Below are positions 6,970 through 13,918 of a stretch of 16,260 nt of DNA, in pieces. The DNA is from Rudanella sp. GTDB taxonomy: Bacteria > Bacteroidota > Bacteroidia > Cytophagales > Spirosomataceae. The notes beneath the pieces were generated by a model that was given only the letters and a program-made list of their open reading frames with translations, had not been told where the DNA came from and ran no database searches. Every line of letters starts with the position of its first letter. Within the stretch, counting starts at the first letter, position 1. The position numbers and the translations under genes were made by a program. Location of the stretch: positions 1 through 16,260 of the forward strand of contig JAJAYX010000374.1 of the NCBI GenBank assembly GCA_026785985.1, read 5' to 3'.

Positions 6970-7833
6970 TTATAATTTCTTTTCCCACTCGGCAATGAGC
7001 CGGTTATTAATCACAACGTAGTCCGTAAACTTCTTCACCTGAGCCGCTTCTGCCGACTTTCGGGCCGTGGCAATGGCCGTTTTATAATCCCCCGCACGGG
7101 CCTGAAGTTTGGCCTGTAAGTGCAGGTAGTTAAAGGCCGGTTCGAGTTGTACGGCTTTCTCGGCCCAGTCCAGAGCCTGCTTCGTGTCCTTCTCCAGATC
7201 GAAGTAGTACAGTGCCGCCTGATAATACAGGCCGGGTTTCTCCTCCTTTTTAACGTTGATCCGATCCATAATCTCTGCTGTAAGCCGCTCGTCGGCGTTG
7301 CTCACGACCGGGAAATGCACCGACGTATTGGCCCAGTTCAAGTACAGATTAGCCCCATTTTTCACCAAATCCTGCACTTCGATGGTGAATGACTCATAAA
7401 ACCGCACCGACGAATCAGCCTTGACGGTGAACCGAAGCACATCGTTTTTGGTCTCGTAGCCTCCCGTACCATGCCCTTCAGTGTACGAGTTCAGAATCAC
7501 AGTCCACTCCCTTTTGGTTGGGATCGTGAACAGCGAATAACTCCCGGTGGGCAGGGGTTTTCCGGCAATCGTTAGCGGGTCGGTTATGGTCAGAATCGTG
7601 GCGTCGGATGCGCCGGTGCGCCACAATTCACCGTAGGGAACCAGTTTGCCAAAAATAGTCCGACCCTTCACTGCCGGGCGCGAATAGTTGATTGTCAGGT
7701 CGGTAAACCCAATTTTTTGTTTGACCGTCGTGGAGGGCGACGGTTCGGGCAGGCTCAGTTGGGCCAGAGTCGGTTGCGAAAACAGCCCCAAAAGAAGCGC
7801 GACCGATGCGGTTGACTTGCGTAGTGAGTTCAT
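6970..7833 (-). CDS. DUF2911 exported protein with C-terminal TPR-like helices
   Basis: Exported protein of 287 residues. A signal peptide ends near PTLAQ (21-25). The DUF2911 domain (about 33-178) is recognised by QKIGFTDLTINYSRPAVKGR, the VPYGELWRTGASDAT motif (66-79), LPTGSYSLFTIP and the late NLYLNWANTSVHFPV strand. Residues about 190-287 form helical pairs of TPR character (YYQAALYYFDLEKDTKQALDW, then a second pair), a common extension in this family. DUF2911 proteins are frequent in Bacteroidota and have no established function that I know of. The gene lies 9 bp after the beta-propeller gene and 8 bp before the PepSY-like gene, so it is very likely co-transcribed with the copper cluster. 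Confidence 0.9.
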   Translation of the reverse strand: MNSLRKSTASVALLLGLFSQPTLAQLSLPEPSPSTTVKQKIGFTDLTINYSRPAVKGRTIFGKLVPYGELWRTGASDATILTITDPLTIAGKPLPTGSYSLFTIPTKREWTVILNSYTEGHGTGGYETKNDVLRFTVKADSSVRFYESFTIEVQDLVKNGANLYLNWANTSVHFPVVSNADERLTAEIMDRINVKKEEKPGLYYQAALYYFDLEKDTKQALDWAEKAVQLEPAFNYLHLQAKLQARAGDYKTAIATARKSAEAAQVKKFTDYVVINNRLIAEWEKKL

Positions 7834-7842
7834 GGCGGAGAA

Positions 7843-8943
7843 TTAGTATTTGAGTACGATGCCGTTGGGCTTTTTACCCACCATAATGTCAATGACTTTG
7901 GTGCGTTTCACCACATCAACGACCGACACTGTTGCCGCCCCCTGATTGGTGACGTAAGCCCTCAGGCCATCTTTGGTGAAGGCAATGGCGTGGGCATCCA
8001 GTCCTGTCACAACTTCGCCCATCTTCATCCAGGCCCCGTTCATCCGCTCGAAAATGACCACTTTGTTCCCCGTTCCGGCCTGACTAACCCACAGTTCGTT
8101 ACGGAGCTGATTATAAGCCGCGTAGCCAGGCGTGAAGCCCAACTTGACCGTTTCTGCCACGGAAAGTGTCGCTACGTCGATGACGCTGATGCTTTGGCCT
8201 TTTTCGTTGTCCGCATACATTTTACCATCAGCTCCGGGCCAGGCTCCCACGGGGTCTTCACCCACCGCAATCGTCTTGACAACTGACTTATCGGCTACCT
8301 TAATGACCGTTACCGTATTACTCATACCATTGGCTACAAACGCATATTGCGGTCGGTTGCCACCGCCGTTGCTTGACATGGTCACTTCGGCAGGTTCCAT
8401 CCCGACCGCAACGGTATTTTTCAGAGCCATTGTCGTGGCATTATACACCAGCACCTTCCCGGACTGATCCATCTGGGAAGTCCAGATTTCGGAGCCATCG
8501 GGCGAAAACACCGCATTGTGATTCATAATGGGTGTTTTCTGGTTGGTGGTCGTCTGCCCCGTTTTAGGGTCAACTACCAACACCCGGCCATTCATACCCG
8601 CCTTAACACCAGTATGACCCGCGCTAAGATCCATTCCCGGCACACCGACACCGAGTTTATTGCCATCGGGGGAGAGGTAGATGTGGTGCGGCCACATCAC
8701 CATGTTGGCCATATTCATTCCCGGCATCGTGGACGAAGAGGCTTCGCCGAACGTAATCGTTTCCTTAACCTGATTCGTGGCCAGATCAATGACCGAGATG
8801 CTGTTCCCCTCGGCGTTGACCACGTAAGCAGCCGGATAGCTGATGTTCAGCACGGGTTGCGTGGTTTTGTTGTGTTCCATATTCATGCAACCCGACAGGG
8901 CGAGCATTGGCAACAGGCTTGCTGTACAAAATGACTTGTTCAT
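7843..8943 (-). CDS. YncE-like beta-propeller lipoprotein, Met/His-rich
   Basis: Predicted lipoprotein of about 366 residues with repeated YncE/YVTN-type beta-propeller blades: AYVVNAEGNSISVIDLATNQ, YAFVANGMSNTVTVIKVADK, a MYADNEKGQSISVIDVATLS blade and AYVTNQGAATVSVVDVVKR, each with an xVxVIDxxT core. I chose the ATG at 8943 because it gives a clean lipoprotein signal (LALSGC, Cys19); the upstream ATG at 8994 would add 17 residues unlike a signal peptide. An insertion in the first blade (about 73-87) reads MPGMNMANMVMWPHH, and MNMEHN follows the lipid Cys; Met/His clusters of this type are typical of periplasmic Cu(I) sites. Propeller identity is firm. Copper binding is inferred from the Met/His cluster and the neighbours. 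Confidence 0.88.
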   Translation of the reverse strand: MNKSFCTASLLPMLALSGCMNMEHNKTTQPVLNISYPAAYVVNAEGNSISVIDLATNQVKETITFGEASSSTMPGMNMANMVMWPHHIYLSPDGNKLGVGVPGMDLSAGHTGVKAGMNGRVLVVDPKTGQTTTNQKTPIMNHNAVFSPDGSEIWTSQMDQSGKVLVYNATTMALKNTVAVGMEPAEVTMSSNGGGNRPQYAFVANGMSNTVTVIKVADKSVVKTIAVGEDPVGAWPGADGKMYADNEKGQSISVIDVATLSVAETVKLGFTPGYAAYNQLRNELWVSQAGTGNKVVIFERMNGAWMKMGEVVTGLDAHAIAFTKDGLRAYVTNQGAATVSVVDVVKRTKVIDIMVGKKPNGIVLKY

Positions 8944-9023
8944 CAAAAGTATGTTTACGTGAAAATGCTTAATGGAATGAATTCGATGCCCCATTCATGG
9001 TGTAGGGGTAATGAGTCTTGCCG

Positions 9024-9069
9024 GTCAGCAAACACAATACATCTGCTGACTGAGCAGAAGGCTCATCAG
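9024..9069 (-). promoter_or_regulatory. Two mutually exclusive hairpins in the leader of the beta-propeller gene
   Basis: The 150-bp gap between the HYC_CC_PP gene and the beta-propeller gene contains overlapping inverted repeats. GTCAGCA (9024-9030) pairs with TGCTGAC (9044-9050) across a 13-nt loop. CTGACTGAGC (9046-9055) pairs with GCTCATCAG (9061-9069) across a 5-nt loop with one bulged base. The two share 9046-9050, so only one can form at a time. No T-run follows either. The pairing is seen in the sequence; an attenuator or processing role is speculative. Confidence 0.35.
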
Positions 9070-9093
9070 TGAGAACTGAGGATTAGAAGCGGC

Positions 9094-9549
9094 TCAAATG
9101 AGCCAGGTGCAAAGGGAAATGAGCCGGGAACGCCCGCTTTGGTGCAAGGGGTCGTCGGCAAAGGGGAACGCCGTAGCCGTAATTGCTACGGGCGACAGAG
9201 CAGCCAGCAGGAGCCGGAACTGCGGATTAGGAACAAATTCGGCGGGTTGTAAAGTCGGGCTGTTAGCCTGATCAGCCACGAACCGACTGACATCAAGATG
9301 CTCGTAGGAGACCGTTGTTTTACAACAGGGTAACTTTTTGACCGCTGCACCGCCGGAGTCAGGCACGATCTGTTCGTCGGTTTTATTGGCGGTGCAGGGT
9401 TTAGCACATCCATCTTGCACGATCAACAGCGATTTGGAATGGCCCCTCATCTGACACCAATGTTCGACCATACCAAAGCCTGTGCTACCCAGCAGAACCA
9501 TAAAGGCCAGCCAGCAGCAAATCAGACGGGTATGAATCGGTATTTTCAT
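9094..9549 (-). CDS. HYC_CC_PP family small exported or membrane-anchored protein
   Basis: Protein of 151 residues matching the Bacteroidota HYC_CC_PP pattern: an N-terminal hydrophobic segment (about 9-27), an HxC motif just after it (His30, Cys32 in VEHWCQMRG), a CxxxC pair (Cys48, Cys52), a double Cys (LPCCKTT, 75-76) and a C-terminal tail with a DDP in place of the usual PP, followed by GRSRLISLCTWLI. Family members are small, poorly studied and often found beside TonB-dependent or copper-related genes. The spaced Cys/His residues suggest metal or redox chemistry in the periplasm, but no reaction is established. It is the first gene of the minus-strand cluster and follows a perfect -7 box. 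The gap of 150 bp to the next gene leaves open a separate transcript. Confidence 0.8.
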   Translation of the reverse strand: MKIPIHTRLICCWLAFMVLLGSTGFGMVEHWCQMRGHSKSLLIVQDGCAKPCTANKTDEQIVPDSGGAAVKKLPCCKTTVSYEHLDVSRFVADQANSPTLQPAEFVPNPQFRLLLAALSPVAITATAFPFADDPLHQSGRSRLISLCTWLI

Positions 9550-9568
9550 GGAGTGTAATTTTACAATA

Positions 9569-9576
9569 CAAAGTTA
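9569..9576 (-). promoter_or_regulatory. Bacteroidota -7 box for the minus-strand cluster
   Basis: The minus strand reads TAACTTTG, an exact match to the Bacteroidota primary sigma -7 consensus TAnnTTTG, 19 bp before the ATG of the HYC_CC_PP gene. No convincing -33 TTG is present at the usual spacing. Transcription would begin close to the start codon, giving a very short leader. Confidence 0.55.
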
Positions 9577-9841
9577 CGGACTTTCCAAACATGAATGATT
9601 ACAGGATTACGGGCAGGGCTTACAAAATTTGTGGAAACAGTCCGTACTATGGGGTTCTTCTTCCAAACGGGCGGATTTATACGGCAATCAACTAAGGGCT
9701 TAGTTTGTCCGCTGCTTTTCGCTTCTGCACATAGCTGCATACTGTCCCATAACACTAACAAGTTGATTACTCTACACTTAGGTAAATTTAATAGTTTACA
9801 TTTATTTTTGATAGTAATGCTTTCATTTCTCTGTAATTCTA

Positions 9842-9849
9842 TATCTTTG
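9842..9849 (+). promoter_or_regulatory. Bacteroidota -7 box for isocitrate dehydrogenase
   Basis: TATCTTTG matches the TAnnTTTG consensus exactly and ends 19 bp before the ATG at 9869. This is nearly the same geometry as the divergent box on the other strand. The nearest -33-like element, TTTC at 9821-9824, is poor, so recognition may need an activator or may depend mainly on the -7 box. Confidence 0.55.
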
Positions 9850-9868
9850 TGGCCAAACCACTCGCATT

Positions 9869-11317
9869 ATGTCTTATCCTGTTCCTATAACCGTGGCTTT
9901 TGGCGACGGTATTGGTCCCGAAATCATGCAGGCCACCCTTGATATCATATTGGCAGGCGGTGCCCGGCTCGCCCTCGAAACCATTGACATCGGGGAGAAA
10001 GTATACCTCGGCGGCAACACGGCCGGCATTGCGCCCTCGGCCTGGGAGTCGCTCCGCCGGACGAAAGTGTTTCTCAAAGCTCCTATTACCACGCCCCAGG
10101 GCGGTGGGTTCAAGAGCCTCAACGTCACCACCCGCAAAATGCTGGGTCTGTTCGCCAACGTGCGGCCCTGCGTGGCCTACGCCCCCTACGTCGACACCAA
10201 GCACCCACGCATGGATGTCGTCATTGTCCGCGAAAACGAAGAAGATCTCTACGCTGGTATCGAACACCAGCAAACGCCGGAAGTGGTGCAATGCCTAAAG
10301 CTGATTTCGCGCCCCGGCACCGAAAAGATCGTCCGCTATGCCTTTGAATACGCCCGCCGGTATGGGCGCAAAAAGGTAACCTGCTTCACCAAAGATAATA
10401 TCATGAAGCAAACCGACGGCCTGTTCCACGCGGTGTTCGATGAGGTGGCGAAAGAATATCCCGACCTTGAAAACGAACACTGGATTGTGGACATCGGCGC
10501 GGCTAAACTTGCCGACACGCCCGAAATCTTCGACGTGATTGTGATGCCTAATCTGTACGGCGATATTCTCTCCGACGTAGCGGCCCAGATTGCCGGGTCA
10601 GTGGGGCTGGCCGGCAGCTCCAACATCGGTGAGGAAGTGGCCATGTTCGAAGCCATTCACGGGTCGGCACCACGCCGGGCGGGTCAGAATCTGGCCAACC
10701 CGTCGGGATTGCTGCTGGGGGCGGTAATGATGCTGGTGCATATCGGTCAGGCATCGGTGGCCGAAACCGTACATAACGCCTGGCTCAAAACGCTCGAAGA
10801 CGGGGTGCATACCTACGACATCTACGAGGAGGGCATCAGTACGGAGAAAGTGGGAACCAAAGAGTTCGCTCAGGCCGTCATTGCCCGGATAGGTCAGCAG
10901 CCCGAAAAACTCAAGCCCGTCAGCTACGCATCGGCAGACACCGGGGCGATTCGGGTGACCATAACGCCCCAGCCCCCGAAAACCATTGATATTGTTGGCG
11001 TGGATATTTTCCTTTACCACGACGATCGCGACCCTGATCAATTAGGCGAATCCCTGAAGCACTACGCAGCCGGCCACATGACCCTGAAAATGATTACCAA
11101 CCGGGGCGTCAAGGTGTGGCCGGCTGGTTTTTCCGAAACGTTTTGTACCGATCACTGGCGATGCCGGTTCCTGTCGGCAACCGGTCAGCCCAGTCGCTAT
11201 GAGAACATTATTGACCTTCAACAGCAACTCACCGAAAACGGTTACCGCATCATCAAAACCGAGAACCTCTGCACCTTCGACGGTCAGCCGGGCTTCTCGG
11301 CGGGTCAGGGGGCCTGA
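9869..11317 (+). CDS. icd: Isocitrate dehydrogenase, probably NADP-dependent (Thermus-type, 482 aa)
   Basis: TCA-cycle enzyme converting isocitrate to 2-oxoglutarate and CO2 in the cytoplasm. The beta-decarboxylating dehydrogenase fold begins GDGIGPEIM (12-20). Isocitrate-binding residues are in the KSLNVTTRKMLGLFANVRP loop (Ser83, Asn85, Arg89, Arg99) and Arg121, with catalytic Tyr128 in EEDLYAG and Lys175 in TKDN. Metal ligands are Asp232 and Asp236 in YGDILSD. The cofactor motif EAIHGSAP (261-268) is followed by RR at 269-270, where NADP enzymes carry basic or aromatic residues and NAD enzymes usually carry Asp-Ile; this favours NADP. The extra C-terminal domain (about 345-482, with VDIFLYHDDRDPDQLGE) is typical of the longer Thermus/Rickettsia-like class. 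All key residues are present. It is the first gene of the plus-strand group. Confidence 0.96.
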   Translation: MSYPVPITVAFGDGIGPEIMQATLDIILAGGARLALETIDIGEKVYLGGNTAGIAPSAWESLRRTKVFLKAPITTPQGGGFKSLNVTTRKMLGLFANVRPCVAYAPYVDTKHPRMDVVIVRENEEDLYAGIEHQQTPEVVQCLKLISRPGTEKIVRYAFEYARRYGRKKVTCFTKDNIMKQTDGLFHAVFDEVAKEYPDLENEHWIVDIGAAKLADTPEIFDVIVMPNLYGDILSDVAAQIAGSVGLAGSSNIGEEVAMFEAIHGSAPRRAGQNLANPSGLLLGAVMMLVHIGQASVAETVHNAWLKTLEDGVHTYDIYEEGISTEKVGTKEFAQAVIARIGQQPEKLKPVSYASADTGAIRVTITPQPPKTIDIVGVDIFLYHDDRDPDQLGESLKHYAAGHMTLKMITNRGVKVWPAGFSETFCTDHWRCRFLSATGQPSRYENIIDLQQQLTENGYRIIKTENLCTFDGQPGFSAGQGA

Positions 11318-11344
11318 TACCTCACAACCTAACCAAGTCTATTC

Positions 11345-11632
11345 ATGGCCGAGCAACACATGTTCACCCTTATCAACAGCCGCTTTACCCCTGAAGAGGC
11401 CGTTCCCATCCTGACGGGCATGGTCGATGCCAAGCTCCAGTACCATGCCCGCAAGGTTGCGCGTCCGGGTACGATGGAAGAGGACATAAAAGCCTCGGAA
11501 ACCCGCATGAAACAGATTGAATCTGATCTACGGAACATACTTCGTCTGCTGCGGGATGCGGCCCAGCGGGGTAGTCAGGTGGACATTGAAGCGTACTTGT
11601 CAATTAAAGAAGTACCCCCCACAGCTCACTAA
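11345..11632 (+). CDS. Small helical protein of unknown function
   Basis: I do not recognise this 95-residue protein. It has no signal peptide or membrane segment. Residues about 13-38 and 44-75 are strongly helical with heptad-like spacing (MEEDIKASETRMKQIESDLR), suggesting a two-helix hairpin or coiled coil, followed by a short tail ending PPTAH. Codon use looks like its neighbours. It lies 27 bp after isocitrate dehydrogenase and 24 bp before the response regulator, all on the same strand, so co-transcription is likely. A link to either the metabolic or the signalling neighbour cannot be decided from sequence. Confidence 0.75.
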   Translation: MAEQHMFTLINSRFTPEEAVPILTGMVDAKLQYHARKVARPGTMEEDIKASETRMKQIESDLRNILRLLRDAAQRGSQVDIEAYLSIKEVPPTAH

Positions 11633-11656
11633 GCAAACGGACTCGACCCGGCATCC

Positions 11657-12349
11657 ATGAACACAGGTAAACCCCGTCTGCTGGTCGTCGAAGATGAAGC
11701 CAAAGTTGCCCTCTTCATCCGAAAAGGCTTAGAAACGCAGTCGTTCGCCGTGACCGTAGCGGCCGACGGGCGTGAAGCCAAACGCCTGATCGGGACGGAA
11801 CACTTCGACCTGGTGATTCTCGACGTTAATCTGCCCGTGGTTAGTGGGCTGGAGGTGGCTCAGTATATCCGCGCCCGTAATGTTAACCTGCCCATACTGA
11901 TGCTGACAGCTCTCGACTCGATCACCGACAAGCTGATGGGTTTCGAGGCCGGGGCCGATGATTACTTAGCCAAGCCGTTCGATTTTCTGGAACTGGTGGC
12001 CCGCGTCCGGGCCTTGCTGCGCCGAACCGACCCCTGCGAAGATCCCCAGCCCACGCTTCGGCTGGCCGATCTCGAATTGGATTTGGGCCAGAAAGTGGCC
12101 CGGCGAGCAGGGCGTACCATTGACCTGACGGCCCGCGAGTTTGCTCTGCTCGATTACCTGATGCGTAATCAGGGGCGGGTGGTCTCGCGGGTGGATATTG
12201 CCGAGCGAGTCTGGGACATCGGCTTTGACACTGGCACAAACGTTATCGACGTGTACGTGAATTACCTGCGTAATAAAATTGACAAAAATGCGCCTGTCAA
12301 ACTGATCCATACGGTTATTGGCTTCGGCTACGTGCTGAAAGAAAAATAA
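11657..12349 (+). CDS. OmpR/PhoB-family response regulator
   Basis: Cytoplasmic transcription regulator of 230 residues, phosphorylated by a sensor kinase. The receiver domain (about 7-118) has the acidic pair Glu12-Asp13, the phospho-acceptor Asp56 in LVILDVNLP, Thr84 in LMLTALD and Lys106 in LAKPFDF, all intact. The C-terminal winged helix (about 130-229) shows the OmpR pattern DLTAREFALLDYLMRNQGRV, DVYVNYLRNKID and the final VIGFGYVL. It most resembles the CusR-like branch found widely in Bacteroidota. The kinase gene starts 11 bp after its stop. Regulators of this family bind direct repeats with an 11-bp period, which matches the four TCTAA half-sites at 13763-13800, so that promoter is a likely target. 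Confidence 0.95.
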   Translation: MNTGKPRLLVVEDEAKVALFIRKGLETQSFAVTVAADGREAKRLIGTEHFDLVILDVNLPVVSGLEVAQYIRARNVNLPILMLTALDSITDKLMGFEAGADDYLAKPFDFLELVARVRALLRRTDPCEDPQPTLRLADLELDLGQKVARRAGRTIDLTAREFALLDYLMRNQGRVVSRVDIAERVWDIGFDTGTNVIDVYVNYLRNKIDKNAPVKLIHTVIGFGYVLKEK

Positions 12350-12360
12350 ATACCGATACG

Positions 12361-13725
12361 ATGACCCTTCGCAATCGACTCACGGTGCTGTTCACGGCCA
12401 TCGTATCGGGACTGCTACTGGTATTTTGTGGGGTCATCTATTCGGTGGCTGAACGGCACCGACACAACGAATTTCGCCAGCGGCTGCATTCCGAGGCCCT
12501 CACCTCCGCCGACTTGCTGTTTGGACCCGATACCTCCGGCCGGCAATTATATACGTTACTGGACAAGAACCAGATGACGGTACTCAATGAGGAAGAAATT
12601 ATCATTTACGATTACCGGAATCAGATTGTTTATGAGAGCGGTACCGACTATTTGACGGTTCCCAAAACCCGGCTCGATCAGGTACGACTGGCGGGCGAAG
12701 TGTACTGGCGTGTGGGACCGCGTGAAATGGTCGGCATTCGGTTTGGCGGACGGGCAAACCGCTTCGTCGTGCTGGCCTCGGCCATAGACAAGTACGGCTT
12801 CAGCAAGCAGCGCAACTTAGCCGGGCTGCTGGCAACGGGCTGGGCACTATCAGTACTGATTGTGTTCGGGGTGGGGCGCATCTATGCGGGCCGGGCACTG
12901 CGCCCCATCCGGCGAATCATTACCCAGATCGACACCATCACGGCTTCGCACCTGGAAAGGCGCCTGGCCGAAGGCACCGATGCGGATGAACTCGTCCAGC
13001 TTGCCCGGCGATTCAACCAGATGCTCGACCGACTCGAAGAGGCCTTCCGGCAGCAGCGCACGTTTGTCGCCCACGCATCGCACGAACTGCGTACCCCCCT
13101 GACGGCCATTACGGGTCAGCTCGAAGTAGCCCTGCTGGCCGGCGACGACCTGCGGGACCTGCGGGCTACGGTGTACTCCGTGCTGGAGGACGTGCGGGAT
13201 ATGAACCGGCTGACCAACGGCCTGCTGAGTTTGGCTAACATGGCCGTGGATGAATCGGCAGTATTGGTGGGGCCGGTCGCGCTCGATGAACTGGTGTGGC
13301 AGGTACGAACCGATCTGCTCCGGCTCCGGCCCGACTACGCCGTGGCTGTAACCTTCGGCCATCTCCCCTGGCAACCGACCGACCTGCGGGTCACGGGCAG
13401 CGAACCGCTGCTGCGTACGGCCCTGTTCAACCTGATGGAAAACGGCGGCAAGTTTGCCCCTAACCACCGGGTATCGGTATGTTTGACTGTTGAGCCGGAC
13501 ATGCTGACGCTCGCGTTTCATAACAACGGCCCACCCATTGCCGCCGACGAACTACCCGAAATCTTCAAGCCCTTCCAACGAGGCATCAACAGCCGAAGCG
13601 TAGCCGGACACGGCATTGGCTTATCGCTCATCCAGCGTATTGTGCAGCTGCACCGGGGTCGGCTGACGGTCACCTCCGACACCGTCCACGGCACCACGTT
13701 TAGTCTATCCCTACCACGGCCCTAA
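12361..13725 (+). CDS. HAMP-domain sensor histidine kinase (partner of the adjacent regulator)
   Basis: Inner-membrane sensor of 454 residues. TM1 is at about 8-29, followed by a periplasmic sensing region (about 30-152), TM2 (about 153-173), HAMP (about 174-228), the dimerisation/phospho-acceptor domain with His241 in FVAHASHELRTPLTAI, and the ATPase domain. The latter has an N box NLMENGGKF (Asn357, Asn361), a G1 region HNNGPPI (387-393) in which the usual Asp is Asn, and a G2 box GHGIGLSLI. The Asn variant of G1 is common in this branch and does not imply an inactive enzyme. The periplasmic segment has no Met/His cluster pointing to metal sensing, so the signal is unknown. Its stop overlaps a weak terminator candidate. 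Confidence 0.94.
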   Translation: MTLRNRLTVLFTAIVSGLLLVFCGVIYSVAERHRHNEFRQRLHSEALTSADLLFGPDTSGRQLYTLLDKNQMTVLNEEEIIIYDYRNQIVYESGTDYLTVPKTRLDQVRLAGEVYWRVGPREMVGIRFGGRANRFVVLASAIDKYGFSKQRNLAGLLATGWALSVLIVFGVGRIYAGRALRPIRRIITQIDTITASHLERRLAEGTDADELVQLARRFNQMLDRLEEAFRQQRTFVAHASHELRTPLTAITGQLEVALLAGDDLRDLRATVYSVLEDVRDMNRLTNGLLSLANMAVDESAVLVGPVALDELVWQVRTDLLRLRPDYAVAVTFGHLPWQPTDLRVTGSEPLLRTALFNLMENGGKFAPNHRVSVCLTVEPDMLTLAFHNNGPPIAADELPEIFKPFQRGINSRSVAGHGIGLSLIQRIVQLHRGRLTVTSDTVHGTTFSLSLPRP

Positions 13726-13748
13726 CCCCGATTAACCAGCCGTTTTTT
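13716..13748 (+). terminator. Weak terminator candidate after the kinase gene
   Basis: ACGGC (13716-13720) can pair with GCCGT (13739-13743) around an 18-nt loop and is followed directly by six T residues (13743-13748). The stem is short and overlaps the stop codon, so termination would be weak or partial. It does separate the two-component operon from the control region that follows. Confidence 0.3.
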
Positions 13749-13762
13749 GTGCCACTCTGCAC

Positions 13763-13800
13763 TCTAACCGCTTTCTAATTCGGATCTAACCCGGCTCTAA
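13763..13800 (+). promoter_or_regulatory. Four TCTAA direct repeats at exact 11-bp spacing (probable response-regulator operator)
   Basis: TCTAA starts at 13763, 13774, 13785 and 13796, that is, four copies with a period of exactly 11 bp, one helical turn. The intervening six bases are mostly different, so this is a phased half-site array rather than a simple tandem repeat. It ends 11 bp before a perfect -7 box and covers the position where a -33 element would lie; no -33 TTG is present. This is the classic layout of a promoter activated by an OmpR/PhoB-family protein, and such a regulator is encoded just upstream. The array is seen directly; the binding partner is inferred. Confidence 0.7.
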
Positions 13801-13811
13801 AGTCAGCGAAA

Positions 13812-13819
13812 TAATTTTG
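13812..13819 (+). promoter_or_regulatory. Bacteroidota -7 box for the exported-protein gene
   Basis: TAATTTTG matches TAnnTTTG exactly. With a start a few bases downstream, the leader before the ATG at 13919 would be about 90 nt. It contains a hairpin: GGTGAGCC (13855-13862) pairs with GGTTCACC (13865-13872), with one wobble and a tight loop. An alternative outer stem pairs GCTGGT (13830-13835) with ACCAGC (13870-13875). Confidence 0.6.
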
Positions 13820-13918
13820 TGTCAATAAAGCTGGTCAGGGATCTGGATGCTCCCGGTGAGCCTCGGTTCACCAGCCGGTTTTGGAAACACATAGTCTATA
13901 AACTGCTGACTTAAAGCC

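Larger units (their letters stand above)
9550..9868. other. Divergent intergenic control region, no gene seen
   Basis: This 319-bp, AT-rich stretch separates the minus-strand copper cluster from the plus-strand isocitrate dehydrogenase gene. It holds one perfect -7 box in each direction. It also holds a pair of related sites in inverted orientation: minus-strand GTTTGGAAAGTCCGTAACTTTG at 9569-9590 in two parts, and the plus-strand site at 9629-9652 with core GGAAACAGTCCGTACT. Open frames crossing it lack recognisable domains, start codons with context, or continuity with neighbours, and I treat them as non-coding. Confidence 0.6.

Noticed and set aside
6962..6988. Longer start (GTG at 6988) for the PepSY-like gene
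   Set aside because: It overlaps the end of the DUF2911 gene and adds nine residues before an otherwise normal basic N-terminus; the ATG at 6961 has an ordinary 8-bp gap.
8944..8951. Minus-strand TACTTTTG, an exact TAnnTTTG match in front of the propeller gene
   Set aside because: It touches the ATG at 8943, so transcription would begin inside the coding sequence; probably chance unless a downstream start is used.
9091..9104. GGCTC-AAAT-GAGCC hairpin at the end of the HYC_CC_PP gene as a terminator
   Set aside because: Only five base pairs and no T-run; too weak to call.
9595..9942. 115-codon plus-strand frame crossing the intergenic region into isocitrate dehydrogenase
   Set aside because: It has no domain, contains promoter elements and overlaps the enzyme gene out of frame.
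9839..11041. Several antisense frames of 94-150 codons over isocitrate dehydrogenase
   Set aside because: They mirror a well-conserved enzyme gene and show no domain or start context of their own.
12850..13521. 223-codon open frame antisense to the sensor kinase
   Set aside because: It lies fully within a gene with all kinase motifs intact, has no recognisable domain, and is expected from the high-GC codon pattern.
13522..13545. Asp-to-Asn change in the kinase G1 box (HNNGPPI) as a sign of a pseudokinase
   Set aside because: The same variant is common in this kinase branch, and the H, N and G2 boxes are intact.
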